DNA of 64,000 nt, from NCBI GenBank assembly GCA_963665195.1, contig OY762070.1:310001-374000 (forward strand), read 5' to 3'. Positions 24,756-33,284 of the stretch are shown here, in pieces; within the stretch, counting starts at the first letter, position 1; each line of letters starts with the position of its first letter. The notes beneath the pieces were generated by a model. It ran no database searches. It worked only from the letters and a program-made list of their open reading frames with translations, and had not been told where the DNA came from. This stretch comes from VXYL01 sp963665195 (GTDB taxonomy: Bacteria > Pseudomonadota > Gammaproteobacteria > Pseudomonadales > Azotimanducaceae). A program made the position numbers and the translations under genes.

Positions 24756-27700
24756 ATGCCTGAAGAAACGCAAGCGCCCCGAAGCTCGAACCAGCGGCGC
24801 GGCTCGCCCCTAGGCCGCGTACTGGCCGTCGCCTTGGCCGAACGTCGCCAATCGCGGCGCCAACTGGCGAGCAAGCTCTTCGCCCTCATCGCGCTGGTAT
24901 CCGCCGGCGTCTACTACGTCTACCACGCGGCGATCCATGCGGCTGCATCCGGGGCGTCGGCGTCGCTTGGCTGGCTGTCGCCGCGCGACATCATGCCGGG
25001 GTTCGCGAGCGGCCTCTTGTGGCTTTTCGTCCTCGGCGGCGGGTTCCTCGCTGCCGACGTGCGCCATCGGGATCGGCGCGAGCGCATCGTCGACGTGCTG
25101 GACGCCCGCCCGGTGACCAATGCGCAGCTCCTCGGCGGACGCCTGCTGGCGCTGGTGCTCGGCGCCTGCGTGCCGCTGCTGCTGGTGGTCCTCGCGATGC
25201 AGGCGTTCGGCGTGGTTGCGGCCGTGTTCGATCTGCCCTTCGGCGAGACGGTGGAGCCGCTGTCGCTCTTGCGTTTCGTGCTTCTCGACGCCTTGCCGGC
25301 GTTCGCGTTCTGGTACGGGCTGGTGATGCTGCTGGGCGTGTTCATCCTGAGCCGCTGGGTGGTCGCGCTCGCCGCGTGGATGCTGATCTGGGCGAGCTGG
25401 TGGCTGCTGGGGTCCGTGCCCGCCTATCTGGCGCCGGCGCTGTCGCCGTTCGGCGGCTTCGTCCCCGTTTCGGACATCGTGCCGACGTTCGCTGATGCGG
25501 AAACCTTGGCGCAGCGGGCGGCGGTGGCCGTGCTCGGCATCGGCTTCGTGCTGTTGGCGGCCGCGGCGCATCCGCGGCGGGACGCGCGCAGCCGGGCGCC
25601 GGGTTTCTTCGTCGGCATGGCGGCGGTGGTGATCGGCGCTCTCGGCATCGGCGGCCTCGTGCTGGCGGCCGAGGCGCGCCTGGCAGAGCGCGCGGGCTGG
25701 CGCGATGCCATGCTGGCGGCTACTGGCGGACCTGCTGCGGACTTGGAGCATGTGGACGGCTTGGTGGACATCGAACCGGGCGAGCGGCTGACGCTCGATC
25801 TCGACATGCGCGTAGCGCTGTCTGCGGCGGGTCAGGAGGCCGCGTTCGCATTCAATCCCGGCCTCCAAGTCGAGCGACTGCGTGTCGACGGCGAGGACGC
25901 GGCCTTCTCCCACGAGTCCGGCGTCCTGCGCGTTGCCTTGGCGGGCAGCGCGACGATCTCGCTGCAGGCCAACGGCATCCCGAACCCGCGCTTCGCCTAC
26001 CTCGATGCAGCCGTCGATCCGGCGCTCGTGCCGGCGAGCGAACGGCGCTTGAAGGTACTCGGCAGCGAAGCGGGAATCTTCGATCGGCGCTACGTGGCGT
26101 TGATGCCGGGGCTGCACTGGCTGCCAAAGCCGCTCGGCGCGGCTTCGCGGGACGTATTCGAGGCGGATATCGAGGTGGCTGTCCCCGCCGGCTACCAAGT
26201 CGCCGGGCCTGGGCGCCGGGGCGCTGCCGATGGTGGCCGCTATCGGTTCGCGCCGCGGCGGCCCGTTTCCGACGTGGCGCTGTTCGCCGGCCGCTTCGAG
26301 CGCGCGTCGCTCAACGTGCGCGGCGTCGCCATCGAGCTGCTGCTGCACCCGAGCCACACCCGCAATCTGTCGGTCCTAGCCGAGGCCCGGGAGCCGCTCG
26401 TGGAACGCATCGAAACGCTCTTCGAGGAGGCCGAGAATCTGGGCGTCGGCTATGCCTATGCCTCGCTTGCCGTGGTGGAGGTGCCGGACACGCTGCGCGT
26501 CTTCGGCGGCGGCTGGCGCATGGAGAGCGTCCAGGCATTGCCGGGCGTGTCGCTGCTGCGCGAGATGGCCTTCCCGACGGCGCGCTTCGACTCGCTGCCG
26601 CGCTTGGGCCCCGTCGACGAGGACGACTTCGACGCCGAGGGGAAGGCCGAGTCGCTGGAGGGCTATTTCCGCTTCGACTACAGCGGCGGCAACCTGCTCT
26701 ACGGCACCAGCCGCAACGTGCTCGGCTTTCGCGCCGCGGCAGCCGGCCCGGGCGCGCCGGCCTTGGACTTCGTGGTGCAGGAGCTGGTCGCGCGGCTCGT
26801 CGTGGACGGCGAGGCGTACTTCTCCGCGCACTTCGCCGAGAGCTACGGCGGCCCCGGCGAGCTGCTGTTCGGCGCCATCGGCAGCGCGGTAACCGGAGGC
26901 ACGGGAACATCGCGCTCGGTGCTTGGCAGCGGCGCCCGAGCACCGGAGGTGTGGGAGCGCGCCCTCGGTACCGCGCTGGTCGCCCTCGACCCGGACGCCG
27001 ACCCGCACCTCGCCGTCAGCGTGCTCAAGCTCAAGGGCGGGGCCGTGGCGCGCACGATCCTCGACGGCCTCGGCCGCGAACAGAGCGGCGCTCTGCTCGC
27101 CGCGCTGGGCGAACGGGCGGCGGGCGGCACCTTCACCGCCGAGGACTTCGAGGCCGCCGCGCGCTCCGTCGGCGCGGACCTTGAAGCGCTTCTCGGCGAC
27201 TGGCTGCGCGACGCCGCGCTGCCGGGCTTCGTCGCTTCCGGCGTCACCGCCGTGCGGCTGCGCGACGATGCGGATGGCAAGCCGCAATTCCAGACGCTGG
27301 TGCATCTGCACAATGGCGAGGACGTGCCCGGCCTGGTGCGCCTGCAATACCTGCTTGAAAGCCAAGCGACGGAGGACGGCGGGCCGCGCAACTGGACGGA
27401 CACGGCGCCGCTGCGCGTCGACGGCGGCGCATCGGTTCAGGCGGGCATCGTCACCGCGGAACCGGTCGCTGAGCTATGGCTCGCGCCGTATCTATCGCTC
27501 AACCGGGCGCCGATTCGGCTGCCGGTGTCGAAGCCCGACGCATCGCGCGCCCGCGCCGACGAGGCGTTCGCCGGCAGCCGGGTCAGCGATTGGCGCCCGT
27601 CGCCGCCGCAGGGCATCGTCGTGGACGATCTGGACCCGGGCTTCAGCGTTGTCCTTGCGGACGGCGAAGGCGTGCGCTTGGGCGGCGCAGTAGCCTTGCC

Positions 27701-28187
27701 AGACGATGTGGACATGGACGAGGGCCTGCCGGCATTCGCCTCGCACGACCCGCTGCGGGAGCGCTGGGCGCGCGAGGCCCAGACCGACGCTTGGGGCCGC
27801 TATCGGCGCACCACGGCTCGGTCGCCGGCAGGCGAGGGCTTGGAGCACGCCGTGTTCACCGCGCGGCTGCCGGCCGCCGGCCGCTGGCGCCTCGAATACC
27901 ACCTGCCGCCGCTGTACGCCGAGGACGCGCCCGGCGGCAGCGGCCCCACCATTGTAGTTTCCATCACGGGCGGCCGAGGCGAGATGGCCCACGGCAGCTA
28001 CGACCTAACGCTCCGCCAGGACGGAACATCGCGCCCTGTGGAGTTCAACGCCACTGGTGCAAGCCCCGGCTGGCAGCATGTCGGCGAGTTCGAGCTCGCC
28101 GCGGGGGAAGTCAGCCTGATCGTCTCGAATCGGACCTCGGGCAGCGCGGTCACCGCCGATGCCATCCGCTGGCGGCAGGCGGACTGA
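24756..28187 (+). CDS. ABC-2 permease / M1-aminopeptidase-like fusion with a degenerate zinc site
   Basis: 1143 aa. The N-terminal ~310 residues carry about six hydrophobic segments like an ABC-2 permease (for example GFASGLLWLFVLGGGFLAA, then DRRERIVDVLDARPVTNAQL, a motif typical of these fusions). An M1-peptidase-like ectodomain follows (FDRRYVALMPGLHWLP, LRVFGGGWRMESVQALPGV). The expected HExxH is QELVAR at residues 675-680, so the zinc ligands are lost and peptidase activity is unlikely. The C-terminal ~130 residues form a beta domain (FTARLPAAGRWRLEYHLPP) like golvesin-type modules. No ATPase subunit lies next to it. It splits the minus-strand PspA/polyamine cluster, divergent from yjfI. 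Confidence 0.78.
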   Translation: MPEETQAPRSSNQRRGSPLGRVLAVALAERRQSRRQLASKLFALIALVSAGVYYVYHAAIHAAASGASASLGWLSPRDIMPGFASGLLWLFVLGGGFLAADVRHRDRRERIVDVLDARPVTNAQLLGGRLLALVLGACVPLLLVVLAMQAFGVVAAVFDLPFGETVEPLSLLRFVLLDALPAFAFWYGLVMLLGVFILSRWVVALAAWMLIWASWWLLGSVPAYLAPALSPFGGFVPVSDIVPTFADAETLAQRAAVAVLGIGFVLLAAAAHPRRDARSRAPGFFVGMAAVVIGALGIGGLVLAAEARLAERAGWRDAMLAATGGPAADLEHVDGLVDIEPGERLTLDLDMRVALSAAGQEAAFAFNPGLQVERLRVDGEDAAFSHESGVLRVALAGSATISLQANGIPNPRFAYLDAAVDPALVPASERRLKVLGSEAGIFDRRYVALMPGLHWLPKPLGAASRDVFEADIEVAVPAGYQVAGPGRRGAADGGRYRFAPRRPVSDVALFAGRFERASLNVRGVAIELLLHPSHTRNLSVLAEAREPLVERIETLFEEAENLGVGYAYASLAVVEVPDTLRVFGGGWRMESVQALPGVSLLREMAFPTARFDSLPRLGPVDEDDFDAEGKAESLEGYFRFDYSGGNLLYGTSRNVLGFRAAAAGPGAPALDFVVQELVARLVVDGEAYFSAHFAESYGGPGELLFGAIGSAVTGGTGTSRSVLGSGARAPEVWERALGTALVALDPDADPHLAVSVLKLKGGAVARTILDGLGREQSGALLAALGERAAGGTFTAEDFEAAARSVGADLEALLGDWLRDAALPGFVASGVTAVRLRDDADGKPQFQTLVHLHNGEDVPGLVRLQYLLESQATEDGGPRNWTDTAPLRVDGGASVQAGIVTAEPVAELWLAPYLSLNRAPIRLPVSKPDASRARADEAFAGSRVSDWRPSPPQGIVVDDLDPGFSVVLADGEGVRLGGAVALPDDVDMDEGLPAFASHDPLRERWAREAQTDAWGRYRRTTARSPAGEGLEHAVFTARLPAAGRWRLEYHLPPLYAEDAPGGSGPTIVVSITGGRGEMAHGSYDLTLRQDGTSRPVEFNATGASPGWQHVGEFELAAGEVSLIVSNRTSGSAVTADAIRWRQAD

Positions 28188-28212
28188 CGCGGCGCTTGCG
28201 GCGAGTTGGCTG

Positions 28213-28455
28213 GTGAACATCGTGCGGACGGTCTGGGTTTGGTTCCTCGCGCTCTGGGCAGCTTCGTTGGCTGGCAGCGCGGTCGGCGTTGCTGGCGCAG
28301 GGCTCGCGGTCTTGGCGGGACGTCTGGGACTCTGGGAGCCGGCCGCCGTCCTGCTCTTCGTGCTGGCCATCGTCGCCGACATTGCCGCCGCCGTCGCTGT
28401 GTTTCGTCTGGTGCGCAGGCGCCTCATGGCAAGCGCGGATATGGTGCGTGCATGA
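28213..28455 (+). CDS. Small two-TM membrane protein
   Basis: 80 aa from a GTG start at 28213, 25 bases after the preceding stop; the frame is open further upstream inside the large gene. Two hydrophobic helices (VWVWFLALWAASLAG, and AAVLLFVLAIVADIAAAVAVF) are followed by an Arg-rich end (RLVRRRLMAS). Probably co-transcribed with the permease/M1-like gene. No family recognised. Confidence 0.45.
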   Translation: MNIVRTVWVWFLALWAASLAGSAVGVAGAGLAVLAGRLGLWEPAAVLLFVLAIVADIAAAVAVFRLVRRRLMASADMVRA

Positions 28456-28478
28456 GCCGCGAAGGTGAGTTGATGCGT

Positions 28479-30179
28479 CTATTCGTCCGCGTCAGCGAAG
28501 AAAACACCCTTGTAGCGCTGCCATGCGCGCTGGTGGTAGCCGTACACCGCGTGCGTGCCTAGGCGGTTCACGTCCACCGTCGACAGCTCCCGGAAGAAGC
28601 CTTGCGGGAATGCGAACGCGGCGTCGAGCTGCGCGGCGTTCAGCCAGCCGTCCGGGATGGTCTGCGCGCTGGCTTCGCGGATACGCAGCGATGCCGGCTT
28701 GCCCTGCACCGTGCCGATGCTCCAGCCCCACTCGCCGAAGCTCGGCACGTTGGCGTGGTACTGCTCGGCGTGGAAGCCGGCCGCGGCAAGCGTCTTGCCG
28801 ATCGACAGGAACGCCGCCTTGGCGTGGTATGGCGACGTGGACTGGGTGACGAATACGCCGTCCGGCGACAGCAACTGCTTGATGCGGGCGTAGAAGTAGT
28901 CGCTGTAGAGCCGGTTGAGGTCCGGGTGGCTGGGGTCCGGCAGGTCCGCGACGATGACGTCGAAGCGTTCGCCTAGCGCGCCGAGCCGCTCGACCTCGAT
29001 GAACGCATCGGCTTGGACGACGGTCACCCGCGGATCGTCGAACGCGCGCTCGTTGAGGCGCAGCACTGACTCGCCCAGCCAAGCGGGCGCCGCTTCGTCC
29101 TCGCCGCGGAACAGGGCGAGAAGCTGCGCGTCGATGTCCACCAGCGTCACCGCGCTCGGCTTCCAGCGCAGCACGTCGCGCAAGGCCAGGCCGTCGCCGC
29201 CGCCGAGCACCAGCACGCGCTCGCGGCGGTAGGCGGCCAGCATGGCGGGCGTGGTCAGGTAGGCGTGGTAGATGCGCTCGTCGTTGGAGGCGAATTGCAG
29301 CCGACCGTTGATGTAGAGGCTCAGGATGTCCGGTTCGCCGGCGGCGATGTGGCGCTTGGTGAGCACGACGTTCTGATACGGCGTCTCAAGCCGGTAGACC
29401 ACGCGATCCTTGAACAGCGTATCCCCCAGATTCGCCATCCAGCGCGTGCCGAACAGCGCCAGCGCCACCAGCGCCAGCGCCAGCACCCCGTGCCCCAGCC
29501 AAAGCGCCACGGCGGGCTTCAGCTCGGCGCGGTAGAGGATCAGGAATCCCGCGCCGACCAGCGTGTTCACGGCCGCGGCGCCAACTGCCGCGAAGACGAT
29601 GGGCATCTTCAGGCAGACCAGCACCCAGACCGCGGCGCCGATGCCAGCGCCGATGTAGTCCGCGCCGTACATGGTGCCGAGGTTGTGTTCGAGGTGCCGG
29701 GCGTGGATGTGCTCCCGCACCCGGGCGATCAGCGGGATCTCCATGCCGATCAGAAAGCCGATCACGAAGCCGGCGACGAATGGCAGGTAGCGCGAGAAGG
29801 TCACCAGCGCTGCCGCAACGCCGCCGTCCATCGCCACATCGACGCCGTAGACGCTCTGCAGCCAGTCGGGAAGCGAGTAGGCGAGGGCGGTCGCCGCGGA
29901 CAGCGCCAGCACCGACGTGCCGCCGAGGATGGCGATGCTGAGCTCCAGCCAGGCGAAGCCGCGATAGATGGCGCTGATCCACTTCGCCGCGAATGCGCCG
30001 AGGCCCATGGCCACGATCATCAGGCCGATCATCGCGTACAGCGTCGGTTCCACCGCGCCGAGCACGCGCCCGGCGTAGTGGGCCATGAGGTACTCGTAGA
30101 CCAGGCCGCAGGCAGCCACCAGGCCCATGGCGCCGATCAGCGCCGTATCGTGCCAGCGCAGGCGCCTCTGTGCCGTCAC
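28479..30179 (-). CDS. speE: Membrane-anchored spermidine synthase-like aminopropyltransferase
   Basis: 566 aa. The N-terminal ~240 residues hold about seven hydrophobic segments (LIGAMGLVAACGLVYEYLMA, FVAGFVIGFLIGMEIPLIA). The C-terminal SpeE-like Rossmann domain binds decarboxylated SAM and polyamine: YQNVVL, LYINGRLQFASNDERIYH, VLGGGDGLALRDV (about residues 318-330), and the catalytic-site region DVIVADLPDPSHPDLNRLYS. The fusion to a membrane domain is known in clusters with DUF350, PspA and speD. Its partner speD lies 2 kb upstream in the same direction. Product (spermidine or another aminopropylated amine) unknown. Confidence 0.87.
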   Translation of the reverse strand: MTAQRRLRWHDTALIGAMGLVAACGLVYEYLMAHYAGRVLGAVEPTLYAMIGLMIVAMGLGAFAAKWISAIYRGFAWLELSIAILGGTSVLALSAATALAYSLPDWLQSVYGVDVAMDGGVAAALVTFSRYLPFVAGFVIGFLIGMEIPLIARVREHIHARHLEHNLGTMYGADYIGAGIGAAVWVLVCLKMPIVFAAVGAAAVNTLVGAGFLILYRAELKPAVALWLGHGVLALALVALALFGTRWMANLGDTLFKDRVVYRLETPYQNVVLTKRHIAAGEPDILSLYINGRLQFASNDERIYHAYLTTPAMLAAYRRERVLVLGGGDGLALRDVLRWKPSAVTLVDIDAQLLALFRGEDEAAPAWLGESVLRLNERAFDDPRVTVVQADAFIEVERLGALGERFDVIVADLPDPSHPDLNRLYSDYFYARIKQLLSPDGVFVTQSTSPYHAKAAFLSIGKTLAAAGFHAEQYHANVPSFGEWGWSIGTVQGKPASLRIREASAQTIPDGWLNAAQLDAAFAFPQGFFRELSTVDVNRLGTHAVYGYHQRAWQRYKGVFFADADE

Positions 30180-30212
30180 CGCGGCTCGTCCGCGGTTGGG
30201 TCGGGGCGAGAC

Positions 30213-31109
30213 CTATCCCGCGACAGCGCGGATCACAAGGCCGATGCCGAGGAATACGGCCGCTTCGATCGCCGCGACGCCGACGTTCTTCTGCCGATCC
30301 ACTTCCTCCACGACGTCCACGCCGGCGAGGATCACCCGTTGCGCCAGCATCGCGAGCAGCAGCAGCGCCGCGGCCAGGATCACCGCCCAGATGAACCAAT
30401 AGCCGTAGGCGATGAGTGCCACCGTATCCGCGCCCGGCACGAAGGCGACCATGCCGCCGGCCGACGACGACGCCAGCGCCGTGCCGATCAGATGCCCCGC
30501 GTAGCGCACGCTGAGCGCCGTATTGCCCTCTTCGATGGCGTGCTGCCAGGTCTCGCCGTCGTGGCGCCGGGCGTAGATGGCCGAGCGCGTACGGGTGACG
30601 CCGAGCAGCACGAGCTGGGCGAGGAAGAACATCACCACCACCGAGACGATGCCCTGCACCAGGCCCCCGTCCGCCCAGTCGATGGCGCCGTTGATGAGCA
30701 CGCCGAGGGCCACCAGATTCGCCGCCTGCACGGTGCCGGCCGCGGTGTTCTGGGACTTGATCGCGCCCTTCACGGAGAACTTGTGGAACATCACGGCATC
30801 GTTGATGAGCATGCCGATCTTGAGGAGCACCAGACCGGCCGCCGCATAGGCGAGGACGATGCCGATCTCCGCGCCGATGGTCAGCGCCGGGTTGCCCGCG
30901 CCCGCCGCGGCCAGCACCAGCGCCACCGCCACCGCGCCGCCGGCCAGCGCGATGCCGAAGGCGAAGTTGTCCTTCTCCGCGAGCTCGTCGCGGGAATCGA
31001 CGCTGAACAGGATCCCGGAGCTGTAGCGCAGCGCGCAGATGGCGGCGACCGCAATGACGAGGTCCAGGGCGACGATGCCCCACAGCCAAAGACTCAGCGA
31101 ATCGAACAT
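30213..31109 (-). CDS. Double DUF350 (YjfL-like) inner-membrane protein
   Basis: 298 aa with about eight hydrophobic helices forming two similar halves; each half holds a YjfL/DUF350 unit (for example AGLVLLKIGMLINDAVMFHK and AQLVLLGVTRTRSAIYARR). E. coli YjfL is a single unit of about 130 aa. A good ribosome site (AAGGAGAAG) precedes the ATG. It sits 33 bases upstream of the aminopropyltransferase gene, so the two are probably one transcript. DUF350 proteins repeatedly accompany PspA-like and polyamine genes; the molecular role is unknown. Confidence 0.85.
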   Translation of the reverse strand: MFDSLSLWLWGIVALDLVIAVAAICALRYSSGILFSVDSRDELAEKDNFAFGIALAGGAVAVALVLAAAGAGNPALTIGAEIGIVLAYAAAGLVLLKIGMLINDAVMFHKFSVKGAIKSQNTAAGTVQAANLVALGVLINGAIDWADGGLVQGIVSVVVMFFLAQLVLLGVTRTRSAIYARRHDGETWQHAIEEGNTALSVRYAGHLIGTALASSSAGGMVAFVPGADTVALIAYGYWFIWAVILAAALLLLAMLAQRVILAGVDVVEEVDRQKNVGVAAIEAAVFLGIGLVIRAVAG

Positions 31110-31174
31110 GGTCTTCTCCTTCTAGGCGAGTGCCAGCAGCGCTGATTGCCAGCGGCGCGGCTGGCGTCGTTTCG

Positions 31175-32170
31175 TCACTTGCCTCTCGATGGCCCCCGAT
31201 AGCCGCCGCTGCCGAAGCCGCGCACCGATGCCGAGCCGCTGCGCGGCCGGGACGGGGCGGCCGAAGAACTGCGCGGCCGGCTCGAGCCGCTGGCGAACTT
31301 CTGCCGGGCGACGCTGGTCGACGCGCCCTGGCGCTGCCGGGCATAGGGACTGTTGAACGTGCGGCCTTGGGACGAGAACTTGCGCCGGGCCGTGGATTCG
31401 ACGCGCGACTGCTCGCGGCGCGCCGATGGGGACGTGTAGCTCCTGCGGCCGTAGTCGTGGTAGTAGCTGTAGTCGCGCCCGCCGGCCCACGCGCCGTAGC
31501 CGATGCGCGGCCCGCCCATGAGATCGCGCATCAGCGCGAATTGGCCGTACCAGACCCAGAACGAGCTGCCGCTCGAATCCGTGCGCCACTGGCCGTAGTG
31601 CGGATTGCCGACCAGCTGGCTGCCGGGGCCGAGATTGGCAGCGCCGTTGGCCCGGCGGGAGGCTTCCGCAGAGACTGCATCGACGCGGGGCAGCGTGCCA
31701 TCCGAGAGGTCCGCCAAGACGTTCAGCGGATCGCTGAGCGCCCGGTTGAACTCACCGGGGTCTACGGCACTCGCGAGGCTGTTGAGTTCGTCGACCACGC
31801 CGATGTAGGCGTCGTCCCGGGCGCCGGGGTCCGGCAGCGCGGTGCGCAGGTCGTCCAAGCGCGTCTCCAAGCTGCGGAACAGCGTGCCGCGGCGCGTCCC
31901 TTCCCTGGCGAGCACATCCACTAGGTCCCGGAACTCCGGCTTCGAGTCGCGGATGCGCTCGGCGTACTGCTTGATGAGCAGGGCGTTGCGCAGCGTGCCG
32001 CCATCGAGTTCGCCGCCGAGCCGCTCGGTCGCCTGATCGACGCGGACGACGGCTTGCTCCACCCGCGAACGCAGGCTCTCGCCGCCGCAAGCCGCCAGCA
32101 CCAGCGCCAGCATCGCAACGGCTGCGGTACGGACAACGGCTGCGCCTTCGAGTCGGAACGTCGAGCGCAT
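31175..32170 (-). CDS. Lipoprotein of the polyamine cluster
   Basis: 331 aa, starting at the ATG at 32170. The signal peptide ends in the lipobox LVLAAC. A helical domain follows (VEQAVVRVDQATERLGGEL to about residue 150), then an aromatic segment (SSFWVWYGQFALMRDLMGG) and a low-complexity Arg/Ser/Gly tail ending GFGSGGYRGPSRGK. The start lies 3 bases after the speD stop, so the two are translated from one mRNA. No enzyme motif is visible. A periplasmic scaffold or envelope sensor is a guess. Confidence 0.8.
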   Translation of the reverse strand: MRSTFRLEGAAVVRTAAVAMLALVLAACGGESLRSRVEQAVVRVDQATERLGGELDGGTLRNALLIKQYAERIRDSKPEFRDLVDVLAREGTRRGTLFRSLETRLDDLRTALPDPGARDDAYIGVVDELNSLASAVDPGEFNRALSDPLNVLADLSDGTLPRVDAVSAEASRRANGAANLGPGSQLVGNPHYGQWRTDSSGSSFWVWYGQFALMRDLMGGPRIGYGAWAGGRDYSYYHDYGRRSYTSPSARREQSRVESTARRKFSSQGRTFNSPYARQRQGASTSVARQKFASGSSRPRSSSAAPSRPRSGSASVRGFGSGGYRGPSRGK

Positions 32171-32172
32171 GG

Positions 32173-32547
32173 TCACTCCTGCTGCGGTGCGCCGGCTGCG
32201 GCGGCGGGGCGGTCCACGCCGCGGGTCTGCACGCGGGCGTTCGGCACCGCTTCGGCGATCACCGCCGTGGCGCGGTCCGCATCGCAATCCCCGCACATGA
32301 AAACGTCGAACGCCGCGTAGCCTCGTTCCGGCCAAGTATGCACCGTGATATGGGACTGCGCGAGCAGGATTACGCCGGTGACGCCGTGCGCCTGGCCGAA
32401 GCCGTGCATGTGGCAGCCGAGCACGCTGGCGCCTCCGGCCCGCGCCGCGTCGCGCATCAACGCTTCGAGGTCTGCGGCATCGAGGGCGGCATGGTCGCCG
32501 AAACACTCGATGAGCAGATGGCGGCCGGTGGCGTCAGTTCGGTGCAT
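32173..32547 (-). CDS. speD: S-adenosylmethionine decarboxylase proenzyme
   Basis: 124 aa, the size of the bacterial class 1b enzyme. Makes decarboxylated SAM, the aminopropyl donor. The self-cleavage serine that becomes pyruvoyl is Ser65 in AQSHITVHTWPE; processing His70 and catalytic Cys85 (FMCGDC) are in the expected places. It heads the minus-strand run speD, lipoprotein, DUF350, aminopropyltransferase, so donor and transferase are encoded together. Confidence 0.93.
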   Translation of the reverse strand: MHRTDATGRHLLIECFGDHAALDAADLEALMRDAARAGGASVLGCHMHGFGQAHGVTGVILLAQSHITVHTWPERGYAAFDVFMCGDCDADRATAVIAEAVPNARVQTRGVDRPAAAAGAPQQE

Positions 32548-32639
32548 CGGAAGCTCGCGGGGACATCGCACGAGCGCATCATACGCCTGTGGGGACGAAT
32601 CGTCGGCTGGCGCGGCGGGGCGGGAACGGCCGTGTGACT

Positions 32640-33075
32640 GAGCACGCCGAGGCGTGAGGGCGCCGTCTTCGACGATTCGGACGCCACGCTGCGGCGTTCG
32701 CTCAGGCGCGCCCGGGACCGACTGGCGTCTGTGGCGACGATGGTGAGCCGGTTGGCCACCGAGGTCGAACTGAGCACGATAGACCCTCAAGGAGTAGACG
32801 AGTCGCTTGAGGCCGCCGAAGCGTTCTTTCGCGGGAACAGGAACTGTTCAATAGTCTGCGGGAAGGAGCGAGCGCGTGGACGGGACCGGACAAGCTGCGG
32901 CACAGCGTGGTTGCTGAACTGGACGAGGTCCGGCGTCTGCTCCGTTGGTTTGCGGGTTGCCTCCAGGAGGTGCGGTGGCCCCTTCTGCTCACCGATGGTC
33001 TCGCAACGCTACTAGCCCAGAACAGATGGATAGCGGTGCGGAGCTCATCGCTGCGATTCTCGAAGATGACTAGAC
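32640..33075 (+). pseudogene. Decayed copy of the unrecognised family seen at 47144-48052
   Basis: In one frame: VATMVSRLATEVELSTIDPQ and LEAAEAFFRGNR. After a frameshift near 32842: ELFNSLREGASAW, then VVAELDEVRRLL and LQEVRWPLLLTDGLATLL. The same order occurs in the intact protein (ETIDPEG, LEQAEAYFKGRREELQRLRE, DVRWSVLISDGV). There is no start codon context, and one frame break, so it is a pseudogene. It fills the gap between speD and the SDR gene. Confidence 0.55.
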
Positions 33076-33284
33076 ATCGCCCGATTGTTCGCTTCCGGAA
33101 GCCTACCGGCGCGTCCGACGGTGTAGGACAGGGTTCTGGCGACGCATCGGGAGCCGTACATGATCTCGGCAGGGCGGGACAGGCCCGGCCGGCGCCCGGG
33201 TAAGGTGCGGCTTTCGCACCTTTGCCAGCGCTCTGTCCATGCCTCCACGTCCGACTTGCTCTTGAACACCGCGTACTGGGTCAT
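33045..33284 (-). CDS. Short ORF coupled to the SDR gene, probably truncated by a repeat
   Basis: 79 codons starting at 33284 with an ATGA overlap to the SDR stop. The first ~22 residues (MTQYAVFKSKSDVEAWTERW) look like a genuine small conserved protein. From about residue 23 the frame runs through an 8-bp hairpin (33204-33225) and then the dispersed repeat, so the natural C-terminus seems to have been replaced. No function recognised. Confidence 0.4.
   Translation of the reverse strand: MTQYAVFKSKSDVEAWTERWQRCESRTLPGRRPGLSRPAEIMYGSRCVARTLSYTVGRAGRLPEANNRAMSSHLRESQR
33117..33190 (-). repeat. Dispersed repeat, near-complete copy
   Basis: Reverse complement aligns over about 75 bases to 14063-14135 and shares its core with 7412-7435. 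Just beyond it, AAGGTGCG at 33204-33211 pairs with CGCACCTT across a 5-base loop, a stable hairpin without a T-run. Confidence 0.55.

Noticed and set aside
33204..33225. Rho-independent terminator
   Set aside because: A strong 8-bp hairpin, but no T-run on either strand. It is noted only with the repeat copy.
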